A DNA stretch of 64,000 nucleotides from Halicephalobus mephisto (taxonomy: Eukaryota; Nematoda; Chromadorea; Rhabditida; Panagrolaimidae): assembly GCA_009193035.1 (NCBI GenBank), contig SWDT01000034.1, forward strand, positions 186,001-250,000. Reading direction: 5' to 3'. Below, in pieces: positions 25,101-35,572 of the stretch. Position 1 is the first letter of the stretch; every line of letters begins with the position of its first letter. Both the position numbers and the translations under genes were made by a program. A model generated the notes under the pieces. That model saw only the letters and a list, made by a program, of their open reading frames with translations, made no database searches and was not told the DNA's origin.

Positions 25101-26124
25101 AGTTTTTTAAAAAATAAATTCCAAAACGAATTTAAAATCAACATTATCTCTAAGACACAACTGCCAAATGTTTAAAAACAATCTTTAATCCTAAAAGAAC
25201 TGATTTCATTGAATAGGTTAGAATTATTTTTTGCATAGGATCTGGGTCCCGAGGCGAAAGTTTACGGTTTAATATCATGGAAGTTCTCCAAAAAAGTTAT
25301 AGCAGTGAGTGGTTTCGATCCACCGACCTCGAGGTTATGGGCCTCGCGCGCTTCCGCTGCGCCACACTGCTGATGTCCGACGTCACTGATACGGTCATGA
25401 TATTACATCTTCTCACTTGTAGTTTTCTAACTAAAATTCAAAAAATGAACTTTATGTTTACTATTTTTCTTATTTATGCACATAATATTTCATAAAACTT
25501 ATCAAATCACATTTTTTCCATGGAGAACTTAAAAATGAGGAAATTGATATATGAATTTTTACAAACAAAAGAGATATTTAAAAAAATAATTTTTAATTTT
25601 TCAGACTCCAACTATCAACCGCAGATTATGACCCTTGCTCAACACGAGCTTACTCACGCTGTTCCTTACTCGACCAACTCGGGATTAAATCTTTTTTCGC
25701 ATCCGACTCAGCAAATCCAGCTCCAGGTTCCCCAATCGTACCAGAACCAGGTGCCGGTGGAGTACATGCCGACAATCTCGAACCAGACTTCTATTGTGAG
25801 CGAAATGCACCCTATTCCGCCTTCTGATCCCCTGCCATCGTCCCAACCTCAGATGATCGTCGAATCGACCTCCGCTAGTCCTTCTGAATCCGTTAGTTCT
25901 TCGTCTTCTGTTTCCCCCGATTTGATTTTGGAAAATTTTTGTTTTTATCCTAATAACGACCAAAAACTAACAGAACTAACAGTAGATTTTCCTTTCAGCG
26001 ACAGCCCCTGGTGACCGAGGGGGTTGAGAATCGGGACCGGACCGCCATCGAGGGAACCCAGGAGCGACAGCTGGCTCTGGATCCGCAGGAGAACACTAAC
26101 AATGAAGAAATCCACGCACTTTAG
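22172..26124 (+). CDS. elt-1: GATA transcription factor, ELT-1 type
   Basis: Seven exons join in frame: 22172-22304, 23776-23908, 23952-24276, 24751-24854, 24901-25097, 25605-25891, 25999-26124, giving 434 aa. The C-terminal zinc finger is canonical: CSNC-17-CNAC around residues 206-230, containing TTLWRRN, followed by [17 protein letters not shown] and the basic tail [10 protein letters not shown], which is the DNA-binding signature of GATA1-6/ELT-1. The upstream finger is degenerate: CTVC-18 residues-CNTC, lacking the TPLWRR core. Family role: specification of epidermal fate. The C-terminus is Gln/Ser/Pro-rich, fitting an activation domain. AATAAA at 26183-26188 is the likely polyadenylation signal. 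The last exon junction (GTTAGT to TTTCAG) is preferred over reading through to a stop at 26014. The introns hold repeats and a nested tRNA gene. Confidence 0.88.
22580..23040. repeat. GGATAGTG / CACTATCC palindromic repeats in intron 1
   Basis: Four to five copies of a ~95-bp unit with GGATAGTGATTGATTTCGAA and ACACTATCC in inverted arrangement, plus AGCTGTTGAAATCATTGTGG. The same family appears in intron 3 (24300-24640). AT-rich tandem repeats with TTTATGAAAATGATTATTTT fill 23370-23700 of the same intron. Confidence 0.7.
24300..24640. repeat. Second cluster of GGATAGTG repeats in intron 3
   Basis: Units of ATGGATAGTGACTG and GACACTATCCAG alternate with AGCTGTTTTCG at about 120-bp spacing. 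Clearly related to the intron 1 cluster 1.3 kb upstream, with the 325-bp exon 3 and exon 2 lying between the clusters. Confidence 0.65.
25300..25371 (-). tRNA. tRNA-Met (CAT), initiator type
   Basis: The minus strand folds as a 72-nt cloverleaf: acceptor AGCAGTG / CACTGCT with discriminator A, D-arm GCGCAGCGGAAGCGC, anticodon stem-loop CGAGG-CCCATAA-CCTCG with anticodon CAT, and T-loop ATCGAAA. The ATCGAAA T-loop and the A1:U72 pair are hallmarks of eukaryotic initiator tRNA-Met. No intron. It is nested antisense in intron 5 of the GATA gene. Confidence 0.95.
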
Positions 26125-26189
26125 AGTGTTTTGCACTTGCCAATTTTCTGAAGTTATTAGAGACCATTAATTATAATGAGAAAATAAAG

Positions 26190-28790
26190 TATTAAATTAT
26201 GACATAAAAATAAGCATTATTGCGAAGTTGTCTCAACACGAATTTTCCGAAATCATACTTTCGGCGTCAAAATAGAGAATTCCTACTTCATTTTGGAAGA
26301 TTCTAGAATTTTTTATTAAATTTGAAAAAATTTTAGAATTTGTTTTTAGATTCTGAAAATCCTAAAATTTTGAAAATTTCCAAATTTTTTCATTAAATTT
26401 GAAAATTTAAAAGTAATTTTAGAATTTTTATTAAATTTAAAAAATTTTAGAATTTGTTTTTAGATTCTGAAAATCCTAAAATTTTAAAATTTCAAAATTT
26501 TTTATTAAATTTAAAAATAATTTTAGAATTTTTTTTATTAAAATTAAGAAAATTTTAAAATATTCTGTTCGATTCTGAAAATCCTAAAATTTTTAAAATT
26601 CCGAATTTTTTTATTAAGTTTTAAAATTTTTATAAAATTAAATTTTTTAGTAAATTCAAAAAATCAATAATTTTAGAAATTTTTTTGATTAAAACCGAAA
26701 ATTTGGGTCATTAAATACGACAATACAAAAAGTAAGATAAGCCGTGTTTCGTATCATCAAAATCGGACCTCAGAATTCAAGATCAAAATTCTAATTTTTC
26801 GTGTTAAGACATTTTTATGAATTTTTCTTACTGTAAAATATTCTTTCATTTAAGTCGACAAAATTGGATATCTGGATTTCTAGGATAAAAATGTGATTTA
26901 TAAATCGTGTTTTAACACGAAAAATTAGAATTTTGAGGTCCGATTTTGATAATACAAAACAGAGTTCGAAATTGAAATCTGAGATCGAAGTTGACAGTCA
27001 AAGTTCGAATTCAGAATTCGACATCAAATTTCGAAATCCGAAATAAAAGTTGACGGTCAAAGTTCAAAGTCAGAATTCGACATCAAATTTCGAAATTAAA
27101 GTCCGAAATGAAAGTTGACAGAGTTCGAAATTGAAATCTGAGATCGAAGTTGACAGTCAAAGTTCGAATTCAGAATTCGACATCAAATTTCGAAATCCAA
27201 AATAAAAGTTGAAGGTCAAAGTTCAAAATCAGAATTCGACATCAAATTTCGAAATCGACAGAATTCAAAAAAAATCTGACCTCAAAATTCTCATTTTTCG
27301 CTTTAAGAAATGAATTTTTCTTACTGTAAAATATTCTTGCATTTAAGTTAATAAAATTGAATATCCGGATTTCTCGAATCGCAGTAATTTATGAATCGTG
27401 TCTTAACACGAAAAATTAGAATTTTGAGTTTTAATTTTGACTTTCAATTTTGATAGTATGGGACACTGATCGGGAAATGAAAGACGGACATTTGTGAAAA
27501 ACGGATACTTGATTGATTAAAATTTTTGAGCGATAACAATTCAGATATTCGAGAACTTATTATCGTAACTGAGAAAATATGCGATATTACGACAGATTTC
27601 CAAAAAGATGTAATTTTTTTCGAATTTTTATCCTAAATTATCCTTTAATTTTGAAGAAAAATAAAAATCTTTGATTTTTAATTAATTTTGAACAATTTTA
27701 CATAATTTCCAGATTTTTCAACTTTTTAGGATTTAAATCACGTTACTGTAAAATTTAAACATTTATTTTTTTACAAAATTTTTTAATAAAAATTTTTTTA
27801 ATTTTGAATTTTTAATATTTTTTAAAATTTTTATTGAATTTTAGGAAATTCTAGAAACTTCCAATTTGATAAAAAACAAAAATTCTAAATTAACTTTTTT
27901 GCGAAATTTTTTAACAAAAATTTTTTTAATTTTTAATATTTTTTTTGAAATTTTTAAAATTTTTAATATTTTTTTGAAATTTTTAAAATTTTTAATATTT
28001 TTTTGAAATTTTTATTGAATTCTGAACAATTCTAGAAATTTTTAATTTGATAAAAAACAAAAATTCTAAATTAACTTTTTAATGAAATTTTTAATTTTTA
28101 ATATTTTTAAAAATTTTTATTGAATTTCGGACAATTTTACAAATTTTTAAAGAATTGTAATTTTATAAATAAAAATTTTAAAGAAATTTTTTCAACACGA
28201 ATTTCTGAATTTTCGAAATCCATAATTTTAATTTTTTTCAAAAATTTTCATTAAATTTCGAAATTTTGGAAGATTTTAGAAATTTTTGCGGAATTCTAAA
28301 ATTAATAATTATTTTTACAATTGTTGATTTTTAAATTAATTTTTGATTTTTTGGCAGTTTTCAATAATTATGTAGTTTTTTTCAAAAAAAAAATTAATTT
28401 TCGATCATCCAGAATTCAGTTAAGTAATGATCAGAGTTAATTTCGAATTTCTAAATCGATTTAAAATTAATTCAAATCTGAAAATTTCGAAAAATTCGGA
28501 TTTTAATCAAATTATTAATTTCGAAATTAGAAAATTCGAATTTTGAAGATTTTCAAAAATTTTAATCCAACTATTTAACTCGAAAATTCCAGAAAATCTG
28601 AATTTGAATTAAATTTAAAAATTAAAAAAAATTAAAATTAAATTGTTAAATTTAGAAATTAAAAAAATTCGAATTTAAATCAAATTGTTAAATTTTAGAA
28701 ATTAAAAAAATTCGAATTTAAATCAAATTGTTAAATTTTAAAAATCCGAATTTAAATGAAACTATCAAGCTCGAAGATTTCTGGAACTCA
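26190..28790. repeat. Gene-free AT-rich spacer with foldback and ~60-bp tandem array
   Basis: About 26735-26960 is a foldback: a left arm (ATCATCAAAATCGGACCTCA ... ATTTTTCGTGTTAAGAC) is mirrored by a right arm (AACACGAAAAATTAGAATTT ... TTTTGATAATAC). A partial third arm recurs at 27395-27460. Between them, 26960-27270 holds tandem copies of a ~60-bp unit built on CAGAATTCGACATCAAATTT. The remainder is low-complexity A/T sequence. No gene or RNA is seen. Confidence 0.55.
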
Positions 28791-28794
28791 ACAA

Positions 28795-28930
28795 CTCTGG
28801 TAATGATTGTCCCGCCTCGCTTGCAACAGACAGATCGCTCTCGCTGATGGCCAAATTTGCCGCGCGTCCCGTTTTCCTTAACTTGATCGAATAAAAGGAC
28901 GCTTTTCCTTATTTGCAGAATTCTTTAAAC
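28795..28930 (+). promoter_or_regulatory. GC-rich strip, probable promoter of the 29.3-kb gene
   Basis: A 130-bp strip of high GC (CCCGCCTCGCTTGCAACAG, GCCGCGCGTCCC) stands out in a 3-kb AT-rich spacer about 450 bp upstream of the next gene's ATG. It contains TTTGCCGC (28856-28863), a match to the E2F consensus TTTSSCGC. The role is inferred from position and composition only. Confidence 0.4.
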
Positions 28931-29347
28931 TTTCATTCCATATAAGCTTCCAGAACAAAAAAATTATTGAAATTTTTATTTTATATAAACTTCCAAAATT
29001 ATAAAAAATTAAAATTTTTATCTTATAAACTTTCAAAATATTTCATAATTAAAATTTTTATTTTATATAAACTTTCAAAATTTGAAAAACTTTTTGGAAT
29101 ATTTGAAACTAAAAATTTTCAATGATATTTATTTTTTATTTTTAAAATAATGTTAAAATTATAATCAATATTCAAATTTTTCCAAAAAATCAAATATGGA
29201 AGAATTTTGTTAAAATTTTAAAAATTTTAAAATAGTTTTTTTTAAATTTAGAAAATTTTAATTTTAAAATTTTTCTAATTATGTAATTTTTTCATCGTGT
29301 TTTTGTAAAATTAGTTAATTTTTAATTTTCTGTAAATTACAGTAGAT

Positions 29348-32059
29348 ATGTCTATCGCGGATTTTGTGGACATGGCGGTCATCGATGACCCTTCTAAAGT
29401 GTCCCAAAACAGTATAGATTTATGGAATTCCCAATTCCATCAGATGATAAAGATTCTGAATCCTAAAGAGCCTTGGACTAAGACTGAGAGGATCAAGTTA
29501 GAAAAAGTGAGTTTTTATTTAAAAAGTAACTTTTATTTAAAAAGTAACTTTTATTTAAAAAGTAGCTTTTGTTTAAAGATATAATTTTTATTTAAAAAAG
29601 TAGTTTTTATTTAAAAAGTAACTTTTATTTAAAAAGTAGCTTTTGTTTAAAGAGATAATTTTTATTTAAAAAAATAGTTTTTATTTAAAAAGTAGCTTTT
29701 GTTTAAAGATATAATTTTTATTTAAAAAGGTAATTTTTATTTAAAAAGTAACTTTTGTTTCAAAAAGTATTTTTTATTTTAGTTTTTAATTTTAAAAATT
29801 TATTAAATATTTTTTTATAAATTAAAAATAATTTTTTTTAAATTATTAAAATTACCAAAAAAATTCATTTATTTTTTAGCGAATTTTTTTTACATTAAAA
29901 GTTTTTTACTAAATATCTCTTTTACTAATTAAAACTAATTTGTTTTTTTTTTCAAAGATGATCAGAATTATAAAAAAATAAAAACAAGCTTTTTTACTTT
30001 TCTGTCAAACTATCGATCATCTATTTTCAAAAAGTTCATTTTCTCCGTCAACTTCATTAACATCAGTAATTTTTTTTTGTAAATAAATATATAAATTAAA
30101 TATATAAATAAATATATAAATTAAATATATAAATTAAATATATAAATTAAATATATAAGTTAAATAAATATATAAATTAAATATATATTTCTTTCATTAA
30201 TTACAAATATCCAGTTCATTTTTCGAAATTACATAAAATAGAAAAATTTGTAAATTTTAGTCTCAACTGGAAAGTTTCGAAATAATTTTCTCAATTTTTA
30301 TAATAATTAAATTTAAAAAAAATTAAAATTAATGAAAAATTTTGAATTATTTTAATTTTTTGTAAATTTTGCATTTCGTTTCAGGACATGAAGACAGCTT
30401 CGGCTCTTATCCAGTATCTGAGCTGGAAAGTGAAAGAATACAAAAAACAAAAAGAAAAAAATTCAAATATTTTTCAGCAAGAAAATAAAAAATTCAAAAA
30501 TAAAACGACAGAAAATAAAGAAAAAGTAAGTCAATTTTTAAACAAAATTAAATATTTTTTAGAATTAATTTAATTGAAAAATCACTTTAAAAACGCGAAA
30601 GTAGTCTTCAAAATTTGTATTTGAAAAATTTCTGCAAGTTGATATTTTTGAAATTTTGCAACTTTCAATGCTGATTCGGTTGAAACATTTGCGGAATAAA
30701 TTCAGGATCCAAGTCCTGGAAGTTTCTGAATGAATATTTTTTGGGAGAGTCATAGATAAAAAAATAACTTTTGGTCGAATAAGAATTGCGAAATGTAACA
30801 AAAATATAATACAATCGTCACATTTTTCATGAATATTCGACTTTTGTGACAAAAATTTAATTTAATAGTGACGATTTGTATTTGTCACTAGATAAAAAGT
30901 TACACTTTTTGTAGATTATAATTAAAAATGATGAATCAAATTTTTATCGACAAATTGCCAACTTTACACGAAAAAACATAACTTTTGGTCCAGTAATAAT
31001 TTCGAAATGTGACATAATCATCACATTTTTATGAATATTGGACTTTTGCGACAAAAATAAAACTTAATAGTGACGATTTGCAATTGTTACTGTACTAAAA
31101 ATTACGTTTTTTGTATGTAGGAATGAATCTATATGTAGGTAAACAAACAGATAAAAAATAAATGAATAAAATTAATTCGATATAAAAGATGAAATTTCTA
31201 AGAACAATGAAATCAAAAGACATTAACAGAAACATTTCCGAATTTCTTGTTAAATTGCTGAGAACCGGTGTGGTTACGGTAAAGATATGAGTTTCTCATT
31301 TACGTAAACAATCATAAAATTAAGCACGATAACTATGCTAATTAACTATTTAACATTCCATCTTCTATGTATACAGTATATTCATTGTTCAGTACGTATG
31401 ATATTTCCTTCAAAGCTATGCTTTCTGGTTTGCTTACGCAATAGTCAGTTAATACATCGATATGACACTTTTTAACTAGTGTTTTATCTACTTCATTACT
31501 TTTATAACATTATTCACACATACTAACGGGACTTTTTTAGATTCAAAAACAGAAACAAATTGAAAACGCCAGAAAACGACCGATGCCTGGATTTACAGAA
31601 CTCTATCTGCCGAGAGATCACGACTCGCTTGCGAAAAAATCAAAATCGTCTTCTCCGGAAAGTGTAGATCTCCCAGAGCCCTTCCCTACAGTGTCCTGTA
31701 CAAGTCAGGAAGTGGAATTGCTGAGGAAAAAAATCAATGAAAATCTAAAGGCTAAAGATTATCCTTTGTTGGGGGAGTTGTTGGAACTTTCGGAAGAAGA
31801 TTGTCAATTTCTGGAGGAAAATCAAATTAAAGCGGATTACTTGGCCAGACAAGTGATTTCCTGGAGACATAGGAATGGCCAAGAAGGACTTCTTATTCCG
31901 AAAGAGCTCAAAGATATCTGCAGACATTACGAGAATATTTTTTCCGAAGAAGACATGGGGAACAAGAACGGAATCCTCTACGTCGAAACATGGTCTGCCT
32001 TGATGGACTTCACGAAGGACTTGAAATTGAAGGCCAAAGGTTTGATGGAAAACACTTGA
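29348..32059 (+). CDS. Unassigned 272-aa helical, lysine-rich protein
   Basis: Three exons join at phase 0: 29348-29506, 30385-30525 and 31541-32059. The ATG follows an acceptor-like TTACAG (29337-29342), a possible spliced-leader site. Residues 1-53 (MSIADFVDMAVIDD...) are mixed. Residues 54-120 are strongly Lys/Gln/Glu-rich and likely coiled coil or basic (KVKEYKKQKEK). KRPMPGFTELYLPRDH follows, then a Ser-rich linker and a helical, acidic C-terminal half with QVISWRHRNGQEG. I recognise no family. The basic segment could be nuclear-targeting. AATAAA near 32160 is the likely polyadenylation signal. The two introns are filled with simple repeats (TTTAAAAAGTAACTTTTA units; AAATATATAAATT units) and a MITE pair. 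Confidence 0.75.
30752..31118. mobile_element. Composite of two MITE family B copies with 53-bp spacer
   Basis: Two ~155-bp copies (30752-30912, 30965-31118) are separated by a spacer containing AAAATGATGAATCAAATTTT and CAAATTGCCAACTTT. The whole ~365-bp block recurs inverted at 40108-40450, including the spacer, so the pair has moved or been duplicated as a unit. Located in intron 2 of the 29.3-kb gene. Confidence 0.7.
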
Positions 32060-32179
32060 GTCAGCCACGGAAATCTAGTTTTCGTCGCAAGATCCAGATC
32101 CCGGATAAATAGATATTAATTTCGGATTCTAGTTATTGTGTATTGATAATTGATTATTTAATAAAAAATTATATTATCG

Positions 32180-33072
32180 TTATTCACGCTCTGTGATTAT
32201 TTCGTACAAAGACGTGCTTTTAAGCCATAGTTACCCCATAGGCATAGTTAGTGGTGGATCAGATACTTCATCCTTAATGGGAAGCTCAACCAACAGGAAA
32301 CGTTTGGTCCCGAACAGATTCCCTTAGCACTGATAGGAGAACATATAGTTCCTTTTTAGTGGGAATTGTTTTCTTGTGTGTGTCGAGTCAGACACAACTT
32401 TGTATTGTGCCTCAAGCATCTGCTAAACAAACTTCTCTACGATGTCTACCTTTCTAATCGTTATGCGGGTCATTTGGACTGGTAAATACAACAGATGTGG
32501 CTAATCTGAGGTATTTAAACCCAGTAGAAGTAATCCTAAGCCATTATTGAGTTAATTTCTGTTGTTCTTCGCTAGTCACTTTCTTCTCTAAGCTGTTCGA
32601 ACCGACTGAAAACGTTAACAATCATTGAAGTTAAAAATAAGGATTTTCGCAAAATTGTCTCGACATGAATTCTAAAACTTAAGGATTTAGATATTTCTGA
32701 CATTTCTATTAGATTCTGGAAGACTACAGAAGTTTCTATGTGTTGGATCGGGCACTATTTATTTGAGTGCAAGCAGGACAGCATTAGTCCCAAAGCAAAA
32801 TACTCTGAGGACCAACGAAATTTGTATAATTGCGCAATAATTTTTGTAGACTTGTGATTTATCTCGTGCCTCCGGTCCCATGAAGCTATTTTATATATTT
32901 CTAGTCTACACGCAGATCAGGAACCCCTAATCACGATCCAGCACTATAAAATTCTTAAAAGTTTTAAAATCTTAATTCTGAAAAACGAAAAAATAAAACT
33001 GCCAAAAACATAAATAGGCCAGTATTCTCACTTTACTAGTGTAAATAAATAGAAATTTTAACATTACATCCA
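32180..33072. other. Accessory spacer with possible LTR-like relic
   Basis: Non-repetitive, mid-GC sequence without a long open frame. GAGGTATTTAAACCCAG (about 32509) resembles a TATA-type box in a retroelement end. Too decayed to classify. Confidence 0.25.
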
Positions 33073-33600
33073 ACTTTACTTTTATTCCTATTTCGCAGTA
33101 TATCAAATTTACAAACAATACAATTTCAAACTTAAAGAAATTAAATTTTCAATTTTAATTGTTTGCTTCTTTGATCCATCTGTTTCGTTGGTGACGTGCG
33201 TAGGTGTTAGCCCGGGTTGGTAGAAGGGTCTGTTTCGTCACGTCGAAATCTGTCTTCCGGCATTCGACTTCTTCAGTTAGGTCGTTCGTGGTTTTCCAAG
33301 TGACCTGGTCGTCTTCGGTTTCCAGAGCGTTGTTAGCTTCGCTAGTTTCATCGCAAACTTTTATTTGCGTTGAAGAGCACTGGTTGCCCAGGCAGAGAGA
33401 TTAGTTCTCTTTCTGATAGCTTTCGAACTGATCTCATCCGACAGTCGGACTCTCAGTATAGCTCTTTCTATTCTTCTTTGGCCTCTGATGAACTTCAGAC
33501 CGGCAACTTTTGCTACCACTCAAATTTCGCAATCACAGAGGACTGCTGGCTTGATGCACTGTTCGATTAGTCGTAACATTACATCGAATTTAAAATAAAT
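33073..33600 (+). repeat. Copy B of the 121-bp repeat and adjoining GC-rich ORF fragment
   Basis: 33073-33193 is the partner of 10101-10221. It is followed by a 370-bp block of higher GC with short plus-strand frames at 33204-33404 and 33370-33570 (SSLASDELQTGNF...). The frames overlap in different phases and look like a frameshifted mobile-element or accessory-gene fragment. No motif is recognised. Confidence 0.45.
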
Positions 33601-33689
33601 TTTTTATAAAAGTTTATAAGCAAAAATTAAAACTCCAAACTTCATAGTTCCGGAAAAGCTTTCATAAGATTCTAATTCCAAAAAAAGAA

Positions 33690-33960
33690 AAAGGTCGAGT
33701 TTGTGTGAACGGGAAGGTTTCGAATTGGATAACCCGCTCACTCCGGACCTGTGGGGAAAAAGACTATTGGTGTTTTTATATAACCAAGCAACAGAACTTG
33801 TTTCGAAATATGAAATCGAACTAGACAAACTAGACGAAAAGAGAACGGACCATTTTTTGTTTAACTACATACTCGACACCTTACGTGATCACTAATCTTT
33901 GAAAAACGAAAGATTTTCGACTCTGATCAATTCATCAAATGCTTGTTAAAATAAAAATGA
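33690..33960 (+). pseudogene. Truncated copy of the 110-aa orphan ORF
   Basis: KRSSLCEREGFELDNPLTP through ILDTLRDH matches the ORF at 11286-11618 with about five substitutions over 65 residues, and the match continues about 60 bp past the stop codon. The upstream half of the protein is missing and a TAA lies upstream in frame. It is inverted with respect to the 11-kb copy. A short start (33701) would still give a 64-aa protein, so expression cannot be excluded. Confidence 0.65.
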
Positions 33961-34219
33961 TTTTTATTACATTGTTACTGAAAAATTAAACAAAACGAAA
34001 TATTTCTACTAATTGATCACATGTTCCTGAATCTTTTCAAAATTCTTATATATTCCGGAAACAAACATCATGAGATATGTTTTATTGATTTTTGATAATT
34101 TTTATATTGAGATACATGTGTAAAAAACTCACTTTTTGCAAATGAAACTGTAATTGAATATCTCACATTTTCAAATTGATAATTCGTCTTCCTCATTACT
34201 ACAGTACTCAATTTAAAAA

Positions 34220-34400
34220 AATAAAAACTATCAAAAATCTTTTAAAGATGAAAAAGGTCAATTTTTGTGAACGGGACAATTTCAACAGAAAGATAACCCG
34301 TTTACTCCGGACCTCTTGTTTGAAAAAGAAACAGATGTTTTTAAAAAACAAGAAAATTGAATCAGATGAAAAATCTGAATCGAAATAGAAGAATCAGACG
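34220..34400 (+). pseudogene. Heavily decayed copy of the orphan ORF
   Basis: DNA similarity to the copy 500 bp upstream is clear (AAAAGGTCAATTTTTGTGAA, GATAACCCG-TTACTCCGGACCT) but the frame is broken several times. The local frame KKVNFCERDNF retains the CERE-type core. Confidence 0.55.
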
Positions 34401-34779
34401 ACGAGAGAAATCATTTCCTTCTTTTCAGCAGTTGGTTCCATGGCTACGTAACAATGAGAAATTTCGCAACAAAGATGTTCTTTTTGTTTTTTTTTAAAAC
34501 ATAAACTTCAACCCGCTTCGATTAAGCAATCCAAATTTCGTTCAAGAGTGTCTGAACGATCTTTTTAATCTTTATTAAAATCATATTTTTATTAGTCTTG
34601 ATATTATTAAAATTCATAGATGACGGAATAAACTTCCATATGAAAATGATAAAATTGAATTACTTCTACGTAAAATTAGGAAACAAAAGAAAATTGCTGG
34701 TTCTTGAATAGGATTTAGCTTTGTTATATCTCTTACTATATAATATATAATAGAATATTGGAAAATATTAAATATATGT

Positions 34780-35360
34780 CGATGACGTAAGCATCGATGC
34801 CGACCGGCGGAGGAATCGTAATGATGCCTCACCGCAACTTTCGGTTGTCGTTATTGCGGCAATATTATTCATCTTTCCTATATCATTTAATAGTAATCTT
34901 ACGATTCTGAATCATCGTGCCAATTGTGAGAGTAAAAGCACTCTATTCCTAATACGTCAGCGTGAATAGGATGGCACAGACAGGGCAACTTTCTATAAAA
35001 ATAGATGAGACTCGGAAGCCTCAGGGAGAGAGACCTGATCCGTACATTTCTCAAGACGTGTTTATATCTTATAATACTTTTTATATTGATTGTATTGTAT
35101 TGTTTGTGAATCGGTTTAATTAGCCAAGTTTGAGTTTGAGTTTGAGGTATATCCAATAAGCTCTCCGCATCTGTCCATCGATATACAACCCGATTGTCCC
35201 ACAATACATGCACAACATCCAGGGACCCTGTCTGCCATGACGTGTTCCCTTTTATACTCTTCGACAGAGGAAGATGACTGTTCAGCTTCGGACGTTTTGG
35301 ATAATTTTGGTCATGAAGAATGCACGTCCACAACCAGTTTCTTATGTCGGGATCTATAAA
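34780..35360 (+). mobile_element. LTR-retroelement-like relic
   Basis: TATAAAAATAGATGAGAC (about 34996) followed by a GC-rich leader and TATATCTTATAATACTTT resembles an LTR promoter region. From about 35150 to 35358 the plus strand is open (…SAMTCSLLYSS, TEEDDCSASDVLDNFG) to a stop, as a gag-like N-terminal remnant might be. No protease, RT or integrase is present. LTR boundaries not found. Confidence 0.3.
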
Positions 35361-35572
35361 GTATTTGACTTCAAAAACGAAAATAAAAAAATTAGAAAAC
35401 GTGTTGAAATTCCCATTGTAATTTTGATCTAGAAATCTTTACAATCCGAAATACTGAATGAATTATCAATAATTTTACTTTCACGAAATATCCTATCGGG
35501 AATAGATATTGAAAGCCACATATTTATTACGTTTCACAATAATTATATGTGATTAACTTTTGTTTCTCTAGA

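Noticed and set aside
25685..26136. Minus-strand frames (92 and 63 aa) over the last exons of the GATA gene
   Set aside because: Antisense shadows of Gln/Ser-rich coding exons with no start context or motif.
34899..35333. 144-aa minus-strand ORF
   Set aside because: It runs antisense to an LTR-like promoter and a more protein-like plus-strand frame; no domain and no start context.
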